DNA from: Acinetobacter sp. 10FS3-1
GTDB taxonomy: Bacteria; Pseudomonadota; Gammaproteobacteria; Pseudomonadales; Moraxellaceae
Direction: 5' to 3'
DNA: 64,000 nt
Assembly: GCF_013343215.1 (NCBI RefSeq)
Contig: NZ_CP039143.1
Span: 1,736,001 to 1,800,000 of the forward strand
Part shown: piece by piece, positions 18,395 through 28,803 of the stretch
Position numbering within the stretch: the stretch's first letter is position 1
Layout of the letters: every line of letters begins with the position of its first letter
Translations under genes and position numbers: made by a program
Notes under the pieces: generated by a model
What the model was told of the DNA's origin: nothing
Databases searched by the model: none
The model's input: only the letters and a program-made list of their open reading frames with translations

Positions 18395-20632
18395 TTAAGC
18401 TTGTAGCGATCCAATGATCTGGTTCAATGTCTCACTTGGGCGCATCACGGCATTTACTTTCGCCGGATCTACTGCATAGTAACCACCGATGTCTGCAGGC
18501 TTACCTTGAACTTCGTTCAACTCAGCGACAATCTTCTCTTCATTTTCAGCTAAAGCTTGAGCAATCGGAGCAAATTTCGCTTTCAATTCTGTATCTTCAT
18601 CTTGCCCAGCAAGTTCTTCAGACCAGAATTTAGCCAGGTAGAAGTGGCTGCCACGGTTATCCAGCTCGCCAGTACGACGTGATGGAGACTTGTCATTGTC
18701 CAGCAATTTACCAGTTGCAGCATCTAGCGTTTTTGCAAGCAGTTTCGCACGCGGGTTATTCTCTTTAATACCCATTTCTTCAAGAGAAACAGCCAGCGCC
18801 AAGAACTCGCCCAAAGAATCCCAACGTAAGTGGTTTTCTTCTACCAGTTGCTGTACGTGTTTAGGTGCAGAACCACCCGCACCTGTTTCGTACATGCCGC
18901 CACCTGCCATTAACGGCACGATAGACAACATTTTCGCTGAAGTACCCAACTCCATGATCGGGAACAAGTCAGTCAGGTAGTCACGCAGAATATTACCGGT
19001 TACAGAAATAGTGTCCAGACCGCGAGCAACACGTTCAAGTGTATAACGCATCGCACGAACCTGAGACATAATCTGGATGTCCAGGCCTTCAGTGTCGTGA
19101 TCTTTCAGGTATTCCTGAACTTTCTTGATCAGTTCGTTTTCATGTGGGCGGTACGGGTCAAGCCAGAAGATTGCAGGCATGCCAGAGTTACGTGCACGCG
19201 TTACAGCCAGTTTTACCCAGTCACGGATCGGTGCGTCTTTCACCTGGCACATACGCCAGATATCACCTTCTTCCACGTTTTGAGACATCAACACTTCACC
19301 TGTTTCCAGGTCAGTGATGTTCGCAATACCCGCTTCAGGAATTTCGAAAGTCTTGTCGTGTGAACCGTATTCTTCGGCTTTTTGCGCCATCAGACCAACG
19401 TTAGGTACAGTACCCATCGTACGTGGATCGAAGTTACCATTCCACTTACAGAAGTTGATCATTTCCTGGTAAATACGCGCGAAAGTCGATTCCGGCATGA
19501 CTGCTTTACAGTCATAAGGCTTGCCGTCAGCACCCCACATTTTACCGCCACCACGGATCATTGCAGGCATAGAAGCATCTACAATCACGTCGTTTGGTGA
19601 GTGGAAGTTGGTGATGCCTTTAGCAGAATCAACCATTGCCAGTGCTGGACGGTGTTCTTGGCAAGCGTGTAAATCTTCGATGATTTCTTCACGTAAAGAT
19701 GTCGGTAGAGTTTCGATCTTCTCGTAAAGACCTGCCATACCGTTGTTTACGTTGATACCCAGCTCATCAAACAATTTACCGTGTTTTTCAAAAGCATCTT
19801 TGTAGTAAATTTTCACACAGTGACCGAATACGATCGGGTGTGAAACTTTCATCATGGTTGCTTTAACGTGTAAAGAGAACAAAATGCCAGCTTCTTTACA
19901 ATCATCTAGTTCTTTTTCATAGAAGTCACAAAGCGCTTTTTTGCTCATGAACATGGAGTCGATGATTTCACCGTCTTGCAGCGCAACTTTTGGCTTCAGA
20001 ACAATGGTTTCACCTGACTTGGTGATCAATTCCATTTTCACATTACGCGCACGGTCCAGAGTCATTGACTTTTCACCGTGGTAGAAATCACCTTCATCCA
20101 TGTGAGAAACGTGAGTTTGTGACCACTGTTTCCATTCATTCATTGAATGCGGGTGTTTTTTCGCATAGTTTTTCACTGCAGCTGGTGCACGACGGTCAGA
20201 GTTACCTTCACGTAATACAGGGTTTACTGCAGAACCCAGACATTTACTATAACGCGCCTTGATTGCTTTTTCTTCTTCAGTCGCAGGATTTTCCGGATAG
20301 TCAGGAATTGCATAACCCTTAGATTGAAGCTCTTTAATACAAGACATCAACTGAGCCACAGAAGCACTGATGTTCGGAAGTTTGATAATATTCGTATCTG
20401 GATCTTGGGTAAGACGACCTAGCTCTGCAAGATTGTCTGCTACCTTTTGTTCTTCACTGAGGTAGTCTGAAAATTCAGCGAGCACGCGTGCAGCCACAGA
20501 GATGTCAGTTTTAACAACTTTAACACCAGCCGGCTTCGTAAAGGTCTCAATGATCGGCAGCAGCGAATAAGTCGCCAACAATGGCGCCTCGTCAGTCAGT
20601 GTGTAAATGATGGTTGACTTTCCACCAGCCAT
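18395..20632 (-). CDS. icd: Monomeric NADP-dependent isocitrate dehydrogenase
   Basis: Oxidative decarboxylation of isocitrate to 2-oxoglutarate with NADP in the TCA cycle. At 745 residues this is the large single-chain (IDH-II) type rather than the ~420-residue dimeric enzyme. The N-terminus ([20 protein letters not shown]), [22 protein letters not shown] region near 130-150 (written here [20 protein letters not shown]), the [20 protein letters not shown] block and [16 protein letters not shown] at the C-terminus are characteristic. The ATG at 20632 begins exactly at the usual family start. Single gene. Confidence 0.97.
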   Translation of the reverse strand: MAGGKSTIIYTLTDEAPLLATYSLLPIIETFTKPAGVKVVKTDISVAARVLAEFSDYLSEEQKVADNLAELGRLTQDPDTNIIKLPNISASVAQLMSCIKELQSKGYAIPDYPENPATEEEKAIKARYSKCLGSAVNPVLREGNSDRRAPAAVKNYAKKHPHSMNEWKQWSQTHVSHMDEGDFYHGEKSMTLDRARNVKMELITKSGETIVLKPKVALQDGEIIDSMFMSKKALCDFYEKELDDCKEAGILFSLHVKATMMKVSHPIVFGHCVKIYYKDAFEKHGKLFDELGINVNNGMAGLYEKIETLPTSLREEIIEDLHACQEHRPALAMVDSAKGITNFHSPNDVIVDASMPAMIRGGGKMWGADGKPYDCKAVMPESTFARIYQEMINFCKWNGNFDPRTMGTVPNVGLMAQKAEEYGSHDKTFEIPEAGIANITDLETGEVLMSQNVEEGDIWRMCQVKDAPIRDWVKLAVTRARNSGMPAIFWLDPYRPHENELIKKVQEYLKDHDTEGLDIQIMSQVRAMRYTLERVARGLDTISVTGNILRDYLTDLFPIMELGTSAKMLSIVPLMAGGGMYETGAGGSAPKHVQQLVEENHLRWDSLGEFLALAVSLEEMGIKENNPRAKLLAKTLDAATGKLLDNDKSPSRRTGELDNRGSHFYLAKFWSEELAGQDEDTELKAKFAPIAQALAENEEKIVAELNEVQGKPADIGGYYAVDPAKVNAVMRPSETLNQIIGSLQA

Positions 20633-21783
20633 ATATAGCCCCTTGCGTTAGATTGAGTTTTTAAGAACCGAGCTTTTGACCCAGTTCCTGCGAACCGATT
20701 TGCTTAAATAAACCCTGAGAGTATCGGGCCTGATTGCATTCCAGTCAACGAAATATCCTGTGATGATGACATTTCGAAACGAAATAGTACTTAACGACTC
20801 TTTTTTTCATTCCGTTTCTAGCTTTTTCCTCACGTAATCCCTTCTTTGCGCATATTTACGCTTTATTTATAGATATACATGGTTAAGTTTCCATGAAACT
20901 TACATAGGTTTAAAACTATTTTACTTGGCTGAATAGACATCTCAGTAGAGAAATGAATACCTTCACCATAAATAAACGAAATGATGCTTTAGCTCATGAA
21001 GCCAGCCTATAAGGATACAGATCTGATGGGATCACCTTATTTCTTTCATCATATTGAGATAAATGCTCGAACCGTACCATCAGATCAAAGATAGCGTTGC
21101 ATGGTCTGGCTGCTCTTAACAGCAGTTGCAAAACTGAAGCCCTTACACTGACGTTAGAATCGGATTTTTTCCAAATCTGTACGACACAGCACAACCTGGT
21201 ATAGTTCATATGCTTTTCGTACGAAATAGCAGCTTATCGTCCTATTGCGTAAACCAACAATAGAATAAGAGTTGGTGTTTCTTATCTTAGACATTTTAAG
21301 TCTAAAACAGGAAGCCTTCACCCCTGCTGCTCATCCTATTTTCTCATAATTTGACTTAAATAGCTAAAGCTAAAATGCTCAATAAAATCTTAAATTTATA
21401 GGAATATTTTAAGGTTGGAAATTTGGAATATTTACACTTTTTACTTATTGGTAAATTCACTCTATAAAAACCATATAGCAAACCTAAAATAAACCAAACA
21501 AAATCAATAATATATTTTTTTAATAAGTTTTATTGGTTGGTTAGAGAGTTAGTTTTTAGCTTTCTATAAAATGCGGGGGAAATAAACATGAATTTCAAAG
21601 CTGGACAAAAACTTCAATAGAAAAAATGATAATAATCACCAATACATATCATATTTAATGATGAAAATAATTTTATGTCTTTCAACTTAAAAGTTTTATC
21701 CTGAATAAAGGAGTCTTCATTTGAGAATCAACATGGGAGTTTGTCCACACTCGACAACTATTAATTTCCTCCAAAGATATCCC
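20633..21783. other. Long gene-free stretch between icd and tRNA-Val
   Basis: About 1.15 kb, increasingly AT-rich towards the right. Two similar short palindromic sites occur, TTTCGAAACGAAATAG near 20769 and TTTCGTACGAAATAG near 21216. A ten-codon open frame with a good purine-rich site (GGGGGAAATAAAC before ATG near 21589) ends at once in TAG and may be the stump of a lost gene. The minus-strand frame at 20994-21209 (71 codons) has no recognisable content. I see no further gene or insertion sequence. Confidence 0.5.
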
Positions 21784-21816
21784 AAAACAAAAAACCCACC
21801 TGATAAGGTGGGTTTT
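21784..21816 (-). terminator. Terminator of the tRNA-Val transcript
   Basis: On the minus strand AAAACCCACC pairs with GGTGGGTTTT around TTATCA and continues into T-rich sequence, 25 bases beyond the tRNA 3' end. Confidence 0.85.
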
Positions 21817-21840
21817 AAGCAACTGATTACTCAGTAAATA

Positions 21841-21917
21841 TGGTAGGCATATCCAGACTCGAACTGGAGACCTCTACGATGTCAACGTAGCGCTCTAACC
21901 AACTGAGCTATACGCCT
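21841..21917 (-). tRNA. tRNA-Val (anticodon GAC)
   Basis: A 77-base cloverleaf on the minus strand. The acceptor AGGCGTA pairs with TATGCCT (one G-U), the D arm is GCTC...GAGC, the anticodon stem CTACG/CGTAG encloses TTGACAT with anticodon GAC, and the T arm TCCAG/CTGGA encloses TTCGAGT. The 3' CCA is encoded. GAC reads valine GUC/GUU codons. Confidence 0.95.
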
Positions 21918-21963
21918 ATATGCCACGCATCTTATAAATTTTTTCTCACAAAGACAAGCATTT

Positions 21964-23964
21964 TTATTTAGCTCTTAAAACAGATGCACAAGTTTTAAGC
22001 AAATCCTTGAATCTGCTTAATTCTTGGGTGTCTAATTGCACACCTGAATAGGCCTGTTTCTCAAAAATTTGAATGGCATCAGAAAATAAGGCCGGATCCG
22101 TGCCATCTGCCTGTTTCGACAAGCGCAACATCCACTGGCGAAAGGTCTCAGCAGACTGCTGCTTTAAAGGCTGGCTTAAAGACTGGTTTAACTGCTGTAT
22201 GCTGCGTTCTAAAGGGGATTGCGCCTGCCGAAGTTTCCAATAAATGCTGAGCGCATACAGTAAAGCAAGAATGACGATACCAGCAACCATAAGCATAATA
22301 CTGGAATAAACCGAATTCAGACCGAGTTTAGACATCCAGCTTTGCTGAGATTCTGTATTATAACCCACCACCTTGCTTTGCCATTGATAACTCGCATAAT
22401 CACTCCAGACCCGCATTGTGGTAAGCCAGAGATGATGCTGGGTAGGCCAGCCGGATGAATTGGCCCGAACTCGCTCATCCTCAGTCATCAGATTTTGCAT
22501 TCCGTCATCAATGCGTTGTGGCGCGACCATTGCAGTGGGATCGAAACGCTGCCATGTGTCATCTATCCAGACTTCGGCCCAAGCATGTGCATCCAGTTGC
22601 CGTACCTCCCAGCTACGTCCATCAGGCGCAGCTTGCCCACCCTGATAACCTGTCACTACTCTGGCCGGAATTCCTGCGTAGCGCATCAGCATGACAAAAC
22701 TGGAAGCATAGTGCTCGCAAAAACCTTGCCGGGATTTAAATAAAAACTCATCAATCCGGTTCTTTCCCATGACGCCGGGCTTGAGGGTATAGACAAAACC
22801 ATTCTGCTGATACCAGTTCAGCACATTGTGTATATAACGGCGTGGCTCGGCACCACTTTGCTGATATAAGCGCTGAGCCAGTCGCTGGGCCTCAGGATCT
22901 AAACCGGACTGTATTTGGGTATTGATACGCTGCATATAGTGGGGCGCCAACGCCTGGCCTGCATTTGGCTGGTCTATCCACTGTAAATGAATCGGCTCCA
23001 CCCTCTGGGTCAGGCGTCTTGGAACAATGCTCCAGTCCTGACGATTATAATAACGGCGTTCCAAGGGGATGGATTTTTCCAGCCCCATGATCCAGAACAC
23101 TGAAGGATCAGCTGCCAGATACTGATAATCCCAGCGATGATTCATTGCAGCAAGGTTCCGCGACTGCTGGATTAAAGGCTGCTGATTCACAGGATGGCTG
23201 GTCCAGCGCTGGCCGTCATAATCATCCAGTACCAAGGCTCGCCAATATAATTCCGAACGCGGCGGTAACTTGCTCATGTCCCCGATAATCCGGAATGCCA
23301 ACGCACTGGACTGAGACAATTCGGCAATATCACCGGGCGACATGCTGTCACTAATGCCGGTTATGCTTTTATTTTCAGGAATAGGAATATGCCAGAGAGG
23401 TGGCAAACGCGGAAAAAAAATAAAAAGCAGCAGAAAAAATGGAATGGCATAGACGATAAATTTACCGACATATTTGGCATCTTGCTGCAAAGCCTGGCGC
23501 TGGGAGCTTTGGTCTTGCTCAAACTCGCTGGTCTGGATTCGGTACAACCCGATTAGACAGCTGAGCAGACACAATAGAATGGCCAATGCCATCATAAACG
23601 ACTGGCTAAATAAAAATGAACTGGCAGCCACAAATAGTGCAAAATTAAAAACAATAATCAGATCACGTCTGTTTCGGGTTTCCAGGGATTTGGCATACAA
23701 AAAAGTTGTCAGTACCGCTACGCCTGCCTCTACACCTAAAAAACTCTGATAATCCAGATAAATGCTGGCTAATGCCAAGACTGTCAGCGAGAAGGTCCAT
23801 TTTTTAGAAAAGGCTCTCTGTCTTTTGAGTGAAATCCAGATACAGATCAAACTAATGGCAAAAATCAGACTCAATAAAACGGGTAAAAAGGCGATCTGGG
23901 CCAGCAGGATGAATCCCAAACTTAACACGACCGATACTCGTAGTTTTGTATTGATTTTCTCCAT
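21964..23964 (-). CDS. Membrane transglutaminase-like protein (TgpA / DUF3488 type)
   Basis: A 666-residue protein with five to six N-terminal membrane helices (about 10-190), a large periplasmic part, a transglutaminase-like core, and a further membrane helix near 560. The cysteine-protease triad is visible: Cys in QGFCEHYASSF, His in LDAHAWAEVW, Asp in WQRFDPTAMV. It matches the Pseudomonas TgpA class, essential in some species but of unknown substrate. It is the last gene of a three-gene unit with the DUF58 protein and a MoxR ATPase (gaps of 11 and 12 bases), a widely conserved set thought to act in the envelope. Confidence 0.87.
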   Translation of the reverse strand: MEKINTKLRVSVVLSLGFILLAQIAFLPVLLSLIFAISLICIWISLKRQRAFSKKWTFSLTVLALASIYLDYQSFLGVEAGVAVLTTFLYAKSLETRNRRDLIIVFNFALFVAASSFLFSQSFMMALAILLCLLSCLIGLYRIQTSEFEQDQSSQRQALQQDAKYVGKFIVYAIPFFLLLFIFFPRLPPLWHIPIPENKSITGISDSMSPGDIAELSQSSALAFRIIGDMSKLPPRSELYWRALVLDDYDGQRWTSHPVNQQPLIQQSRNLAAMNHRWDYQYLAADPSVFWIMGLEKSIPLERRYYNRQDWSIVPRRLTQRVEPIHLQWIDQPNAGQALAPHYMQRINTQIQSGLDPEAQRLAQRLYQQSGAEPRRYIHNVLNWYQQNGFVYTLKPGVMGKNRIDEFLFKSRQGFCEHYASSFVMLMRYAGIPARVVTGYQGGQAAPDGRSWEVRQLDAHAWAEVWIDDTWQRFDPTAMVAPQRIDDGMQNLMTEDERVRANSSGWPTQHHLWLTTMRVWSDYASYQWQSKVVGYNTESQQSWMSKLGLNSVYSSIMLMVAGIVILALLYALSIYWKLRQAQSPLERSIQQLNQSLSQPLKQQSAETFRQWMLRLSKQADGTDPALFSDAIQIFEKQAYSGVQLDTQELSRFKDLLKTCASVLRAK

Positions 23965-23975
23965 TGCCCGTACCC

Positions 23976-24881
23976 TTATGCCTGTGCCAAAAGCTGCTTA
24001 GCTTTGCGTAGTTGTTCCTCGCCAGCACCTTTGGGCAATACTTCCTGCGGTAAATGCAGCATATAAGCGCATTGCTGCTGCTCACACTGCTCAATCAGCC
24101 CCATGACAAATTCCAGCTTTTCCTCGTGCGACTGACTGGGCATATGCTCATAATGAATTTCAATACTGTGCTCATCCTGATACTGTTCAAAGACCTTGAC
24201 GTATAAGCCCTGTCCACGCGCAAACTGCTTCCAGGAGACGGCTTGCAAAGAATCTCCAGACTGATAGTTACGCAGTTCGCGAAACTCATCCATATCTGGT
24301 TCAAAACGGTTTTGATAGGCACGATGTTCTGCACTGAAAGCTTTGGCCTGAGGCGCAACCCAGGCAAAATTCTGATGATATAAATAGGTCCAGGCCCGCA
24401 CCAGCCCAAAAGGATAAACTGAATAAATCCGAATTGTAGGATAGTCAAATTTCCCACGTTTTTCGGCATAAAAAGGGAGAATCCAGTGCTGCCTGGACTC
24501 ATCCAGATATACTTTATGTAGCTGCTCACCCGCCTGAATATACAGATAACGCGGTCGTGGCGGCTGTTGCTGAAAATAAAAATGCAGATTCATATCATGC
24601 CCTACCTGCCCCACTTCATCTGCAACCAGTTCAATCTGTAAGCCATGTAACTGTTTAAAAGTTAAATAAAAGCTGATACACAATATGGCGGTGATTAAAA
24701 AGCAGAATCCCAAAATCAGGTTATTGGCATAGTTCACACCAGCAGTAAAAGTAATCAGGATCAAAATCAGGTACAGATAGCCCTGCCGATAAATAAAGAC
24801 CAGAATATCGCGCTGTGAAAACTGTTTTTGCTGTCTAAACTGAAAGCGTTTGGTGAGCCAGTTTCGCCAGGTTTTATCCAA
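23976..24881 (-). CDS. DUF58 domain-containing membrane protein
   Basis: A 301-residue protein with two N-terminal membrane helices (about 31-50 and 55-75) and a soluble C-terminal DUF58 region; the family marker FRELRNYQSGDSLQAVSWKQ is present with its Arg, Tyr, Gly-Asp and Trp-Lys. DUF58 proteins carry a degenerate von Willebrand-like fold and occur with MoxR ATPases. Function is unknown; partnership with its two neighbours is inferred from gene order and 11-12 base spacing. Confidence 0.85.
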   Translation of the reverse strand: MDKTWRNWLTKRFQFRQQKQFSQRDILVFIYRQGYLYLILILITFTAGVNYANNLILGFCFLITAILCISFYLTFKQLHGLQIELVADEVGQVGHDMNLHFYFQQQPPRPRYLYIQAGEQLHKVYLDESRQHWILPFYAEKRGKFDYPTIRIYSVYPFGLVRAWTYLYHQNFAWVAPQAKAFSAEHRAYQNRFEPDMDEFRELRNYQSGDSLQAVSWKQFARGQGLYVKVFEQYQDEHSIEIHYEHMPSQSHEEKLEFVMGLIEQCEQQQCAYMLHLPQEVLPKGAGEEQLRKAKQLLAQA

Positions 24882-24893
24882 AAGAAAACTCCT

Positions 24894-25844
24894 TTAGCTC
24901 ACTGCAACCTGTTGCATTAGGTTTAAAGTTTCTGCTTCACTTAAACCCAGACGATGTGAGGCGACCGCCACAAATACCGCCTGTATATCATCAGGCGTGA
25001 CAAAGGTCCGCTGCTGGATCAAGGCATGGGCCTGTGCTGCGCGCTTGAGCGCCAATAAGCCGCGGGTAGACAGTCCATGCTGTTTTTTGCGGGTTTCTTC
25101 TGCCAGATCCAGCATATACTCCTGTACCGCCTCACTGATAAAAACCTGCTGGGTCAGCTGTTGTAATGCCAATACTTCATATTCTGTAAAAACATGCGCC
25201 AGACTGGCAATGAGGGCAAAACGTGATTCCTGCTGTAGTAGCATTTTCTCTGCATGTCGGGATGGATAGCCCAAAGACAACCGCATTAAAAAGCGGTCTA
25301 ATTGCGATTCAGGCAAAGCATAGGTGCCACTCTGGAAAAGTGGATTTTGGGTGGCAATTACCCAAAATGGTTTCGGCAAGGCATAACGTACAGCATCGAC
25401 AGTGACATAGCCTTCCTCCATGGCTTCAAGCAAGGCACTTTGAGTTTTAGGACTGGAACGGTTAATTTCATCTGCCAGCAAAATCTGAGTAAAAATAGGC
25501 CCCTGCTTAAACTCAAACTGATGTTCTTTCTGATTAAACATGTTAATCCCAATCACATCACTGGCCAGCATGTCATTAGTAAACTGGATACGCTGAAATT
25601 GCAGCCCTGTCAGATGCGCCAGACTGCTTGCTAAAGTGGTTTTTCCCAGACCAGGCAAATCTTCAAATAGTACGTGCCCCCCTGCAATAAGGCAGCACAG
25701 CGCCAATCGGGTTTTTGCCTGTTTATCTAAAATAATGGCATTAATTTCTTCAAAAAATTGCTGGATTCTGGGTGCATAACTGACCACCTTCTGCTCAAGC
25801 GCATCATTAACGTGTGCAATATCTAATTTTTCTTTTTGTTTCAT
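24894..25844 (-). CDS. MoxR-family AAA+ ATPase
   Basis: AAA_3-type ATPase with Walker A DLPGLGKTTLA (about 62-72), Walker B ILLADEINR and the PLPESQLDRF-like sensor region written here ALPESQLDRFLMRL. MoxR proteins act as chaperones that activate partner vWA/DUF58 proteins, two of which are represented downstream in the same unit. The frame is open further upstream to a GTG at 25898, but the only ATG is at 25844 and the conserved family N-terminus follows it; the upstream 18 codons read poorly, so 25844 is chosen (316 residues). First gene of the operon. Confidence 0.87.
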   Translation of the reverse strand: MKQKEKLDIAHVNDALEQKVVSYAPRIQQFFEEINAIILDKQAKTRLALCCLIAGGHVLFEDLPGLGKTTLASSLAHLTGLQFQRIQFTNDMLASDVIGINMFNQKEHQFEFKQGPIFTQILLADEINRSSPKTQSALLEAMEEGYVTVDAVRYALPKPFWVIATQNPLFQSGTYALPESQLDRFLMRLSLGYPSRHAEKMLLQQESRFALIASLAHVFTEYEVLALQQLTQQVFISEAVQEYMLDLAEETRKKQHGLSTRGLLALKRAAQAHALIQQRTFVTPDDIQAVFVAVASHRLGLSEAETLNLMQQVAVS

Positions 25845-26176
25845 GCCCCAGATCACAATATTTTTCCTAATAAAACATGGCTTAAGAGTAACATACACTC
25901 TTTTTTAATATTCCCCCAAATGTCCGCTCTTCTTTCCAGATCACTAACCTGTCAGATAACAGGTTTTTAAACTCTCACGCCATAAATCCATAGACTTCTG
26001 TAAACCATTTTCTTCGATAAACCAATCAAAAAAAATTGTTTAAAATGCTCTATGTTTTACTGAAACACCATCTTTCCAAGGTTTACCCCAATAACCCGAC
26101 AACAGAAAAACCTAAAGGCCTAAATGTCAAAATTAATGACTATTTTTTATCTTGTTCAAGCATTAAATCACCTGCA
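25845..26176. other. Intergenic region upstream of moxR
   Basis: About 330 AT-rich bases between the moxR start and the terminator of the cstA unit. It should contain the moxR operon promoter, but no box could be chosen with confidence. No gene or repeat seen. Confidence 0.4.
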
Positions 26177-26203
26177 TAAAAAAGCGCCCCGAAAGGCGCT
26201 TAT
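26177..26203. terminator. Terminator of cstA-ybdD
   Basis: AAGCGCC (26182-26188) pairs with GGCGCTT (26195-26201) around CCGAAA, with A-rich and T-rich flanks. On the minus strand it follows the small gene by 13 bases. Confidence 0.85.
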
Positions 26204-26214
26204 TTTTCAACCGA

Positions 26215-26517
26215 TTAACATGGACATTTTTTCATCTCTCCGCCAGCGGATGGATAGCGAGAATCCACACAATGACGGTAAAAGGTTTTAGGATCCATTG
26301 GCTCCAGATCAGAATGATGCTGCTGCATATGCGCCAGATAAGTCTGGTAATCTGGCACGCCCACCATCAGGCGGAAGCTCTGCTGCAAACGCTGCCACAA
26401 AGTTGCAATCCGTGACCAGTTTTTCGGGTTCAGAATTAACTCCTTCTGGGCCATCACTGTCATCTTGATGATTTTATACATCACTGTTTTACCCGCTTTG
26501 GCAAACTTCAGGTTCAT
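26215..26517 (-). CDS. YbdD/YjiX family small protein (DUF466)
   Basis: A 100-residue protein whose C-terminal 65 residues match the YbdD/YjiX family: VGVPDYQTYLAHMQQHHSD, MDPKTFYRHCVDSRYP and a terminal GG...CPC. These proteins are almost always encoded behind CstA/BtsT-type pyruvate transporters and are thought to assist them. AGAGGGG lies eight bases before the ATG at 26517, so the longer start is supported even though it adds about 30 residues over the enterobacterial form. It follows cstA by 14 bases. Confidence 0.82.
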   Translation of the reverse strand: MNLKFAKAGKTVMYKIIKMTVMAQKELILNPKNWSRIATLWQRLQQSFRLMVGVPDYQTYLAHMQQHHSDLEPMDPKTFYRHCVDSRYPSAGGEMKKCPC

Positions 26518-26531
26518 CGGTCATACCCCTC

Positions 26532-28631
26532 TTAATGTGTTTTTACAGGCTGAATGTCTTCGGGATCGCGATAAACCGCTTCTGCTTCGTTGACAGTCGG
26601 TACAGGACTTGCAAGTGCACGACGGATAACCCCAATTGCGGCAAACAGCATGACAAAAGCCACAATCATGAAGAAGGCACACAGTACCGCATTGATCTGG
26701 TTGGACATTGCGACAGTCTGCATTTCAGCCATTGTTTTGGCAGGTGCCAGAATTTCGTTCTTGGCAATAGCAGTATTAAAGCGCTCTGCTTGCGCCAGAA
26801 AGCCGATTTTTGGATTGTCATGGAAAATCTTCTGCCAGCCCGCAGTCATCGAAGTAATAAATAGGAAAATGGTGGGAACAATAGTGACCCATACATATTT
26901 TTCTTTCTTCATTTTGAACAGGATGACAGTACCTAGAATGAGTGCCATTGCAGCCAGAATCTGGTTACCAATACCGAATAGCGGCCATAAGCTGTTAATT
27001 CCGCCCAATGGATCGACTACGCCCTGATAGACAAAGAAGCCCCAACCGGCAACAGCTACAGCTGTACCAAGCAGGTTACCAAAAAAATTATGCGATTTTT
27101 TTACCGCAGGAATCACAATTCCGACTGTATCTTGAACCATGAAACGGCAGGCACGCGTACCAGCATCGACGGCAGTCAGAATGAAAAGTGCTTCAAACAG
27201 GATGGCAAAGTGATACCAGAAGGCCATCATTTCACGGCTATTGAAAATTTCAGTAATGATATGCGCCATACCAATGGCAAAGGTTGGTGCACCCCCGGTA
27301 CGCGACAGAATCGAGCTCTCACCGACTTCCTGAGCCAGTACAGTGAGGGCCTCAGGGGTAACAACGAAACCAAGATTACGCACCGCTTCTGCCGCACTTT
27401 CTGCCGTAGTACCCAGCAATGCCGCCGGCGAGTTAATGGCAAAATATACCCCCGGATCCAGCACTGCCGCACAGATCAATGCCATGATCGCCACAAAGGA
27501 CTCCATTAACATACCGCCATAACCGATCATCCGGATATCGCGTTCATTGTTGACCAGTTTAGGCGTGGTTCCCGAAGAAACCAGGGCGTGGAAGCCGGAA
27601 ATGGCACCACAGGCAATTGTAATGAACAGAAATGGGAAGATAGATCCCGCAAAGACCGGACCTGTTCCGTCAATAAACTGAGTTACGGCCGGTAATTTCA
27701 TTTCTGGCATTGCAAAAATAATACCTACAGCCAGACCCGCAATCACTCCAATTTTCAAGAAAGTAGATAAATAATCACGTGGTGCAAGTAACAACCACAC
27801 TGGCAATACCGAAGCGATAAAACCATAAATGATCAAAGCCCAGGTCAGTTCAGTCCCCGACAGCGTAAAGAAGGGTCCCCAATACGGATGCTGTGCGATG
27901 TTTTCACCATAAATGATGCCCAGCATCATCAATACGAAACCAATCATGGAAACTTCTGCAATTTTACCCGGACGGATAAAGCGCATATAAATCCCCATAA
28001 AAATCGCAATCGGAATGGTGGCGGCAATACTGAAGACCCCCCATGGACTGTTGGTCAGTGCTTTGACCACCACCAGTGCAAGTACCGCCAGAATAATAAT
28101 CATCACGCCCAGCGCACCCAGCATGACCACAATCCCGGCAAAAGTACCGAGTTCCTGTTTCGCCATTTCACCCAGTGAGCGGCCATCTCGACGTGTAGAA
28201 ATAAACAGGACTAGGAAATCCTGTACCGCACCGGCCAACACTACACCGACCAGCAGCCAGATAGTTCCCGGTAAATAGCCCATCTGTGCAGCAAGGATTG
28301 GACCGACCAATGGGCCAGCCCCGGCAATTGCTGCAAAATGGTGGCCAAACAGGACACTCTTATTGGTGGGCACATAGTCCAGACCATCGACCAAGCGATG
28401 CGCAGGTGTCAGACGGCGCTCGTTCAGTTCAAAAACCTTATTGGCAATAAATAAACTATAAAAACGGTAAGCGATGCTATACACACAAGCTGCGGCCAGA
28501 ACCAGCCAGACTGCATTGACATGCTCACCACGACTCAGTGCTAGAACTCCAAAGGAGACTGCCCCGACGATGGCTACTAAAAGCCAGATGATTTTTGAAG
28601 TCAGCGTCGACTTCTGCTGTAAAGTTTCCAT
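26532..28631 (-). CDS. cstA: Carbon starvation protein A family transporter (CstA/BtsT)
   Basis: A 699-residue inner-membrane protein with about 16-18 hydrophobic segments, typical of the CstA family of pyruvate/peptide transporters. Conserved blocks include VLFGHHFAAIAGAGPLVGP, RRDGRSLGEMA and ACGAISGFHALVSSGTTPK. In enterobacteria these are proton-coupled pyruvate transporters (BtsT, CstA). The small DUF466 partner is translated from the same transcript. Neither a CRP site nor a BtsR-type regulator was recognised nearby, so regulation is open. Confidence 0.92.
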   Translation of the reverse strand: METLQQKSTLTSKIIWLLVAIVGAVSFGVLALSRGEHVNAVWLVLAAACVYSIAYRFYSLFIANKVFELNERRLTPAHRLVDGLDYVPTNKSVLFGHHFAAIAGAGPLVGPILAAQMGYLPGTIWLLVGVVLAGAVQDFLVLFISTRRDGRSLGEMAKQELGTFAGIVVMLGALGVMIIILAVLALVVVKALTNSPWGVFSIAATIPIAIFMGIYMRFIRPGKIAEVSMIGFVLMMLGIIYGENIAQHPYWGPFFTLSGTELTWALIIYGFIASVLPVWLLLAPRDYLSTFLKIGVIAGLAVGIIFAMPEMKLPAVTQFIDGTGPVFAGSIFPFLFITIACGAISGFHALVSSGTTPKLVNNERDIRMIGYGGMLMESFVAIMALICAAVLDPGVYFAINSPAALLGTTAESAAEAVRNLGFVVTPEALTVLAQEVGESSILSRTGGAPTFAIGMAHIITEIFNSREMMAFWYHFAILFEALFILTAVDAGTRACRFMVQDTVGIVIPAVKKSHNFFGNLLGTAVAVAGWGFFVYQGVVDPLGGINSLWPLFGIGNQILAAMALILGTVILFKMKKEKYVWVTIVPTIFLFITSMTAGWQKIFHDNPKIGFLAQAERFNTAIAKNEILAPAKTMAEMQTVAMSNQINAVLCAFFMIVAFVMLFAAIGVIRRALASPVPTVNEAEAVYRDPEDIQPVKTH

Positions 28632-28750
28632 TTAATCCCTCATATTTGTGATGCATACAAATCAGCATAATTGTGTTATTCGAGGTACTGCTGTTTTTTC
28701 CTTTGCGACTTTAGGCAAATTTTTTCTAATTTCCTCTAAGACTTTGGCAT

Positions 28751-28780
28751 AAAAAAAGGGATGATTTTCATCACCCCTTT
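28751..28780 (-). terminator. Terminator of efp
   Basis: On the minus strand AAAGGGGTGAT pairs with ATCATCCCTTT (one G-U) around GAAA, followed by T7. It lies 23 bases after the efp stop. Confidence 0.85.
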
Positions 28781-28803
28781 GATAATAGTCTATTTTTAAA
28801 CCA

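Noticed and set aside
20994..21209. Minus-strand open frame of 71 codons in the icd-tRNA gap
   Set aside because: No start context and no recognisable sequence; probably chance.
24894..25898. GTG at 25898 as start of the MoxR ATPase
   Set aside because: The extra 18 codons show no family resemblance; the ATG at 25844 begins the usual N-terminus.
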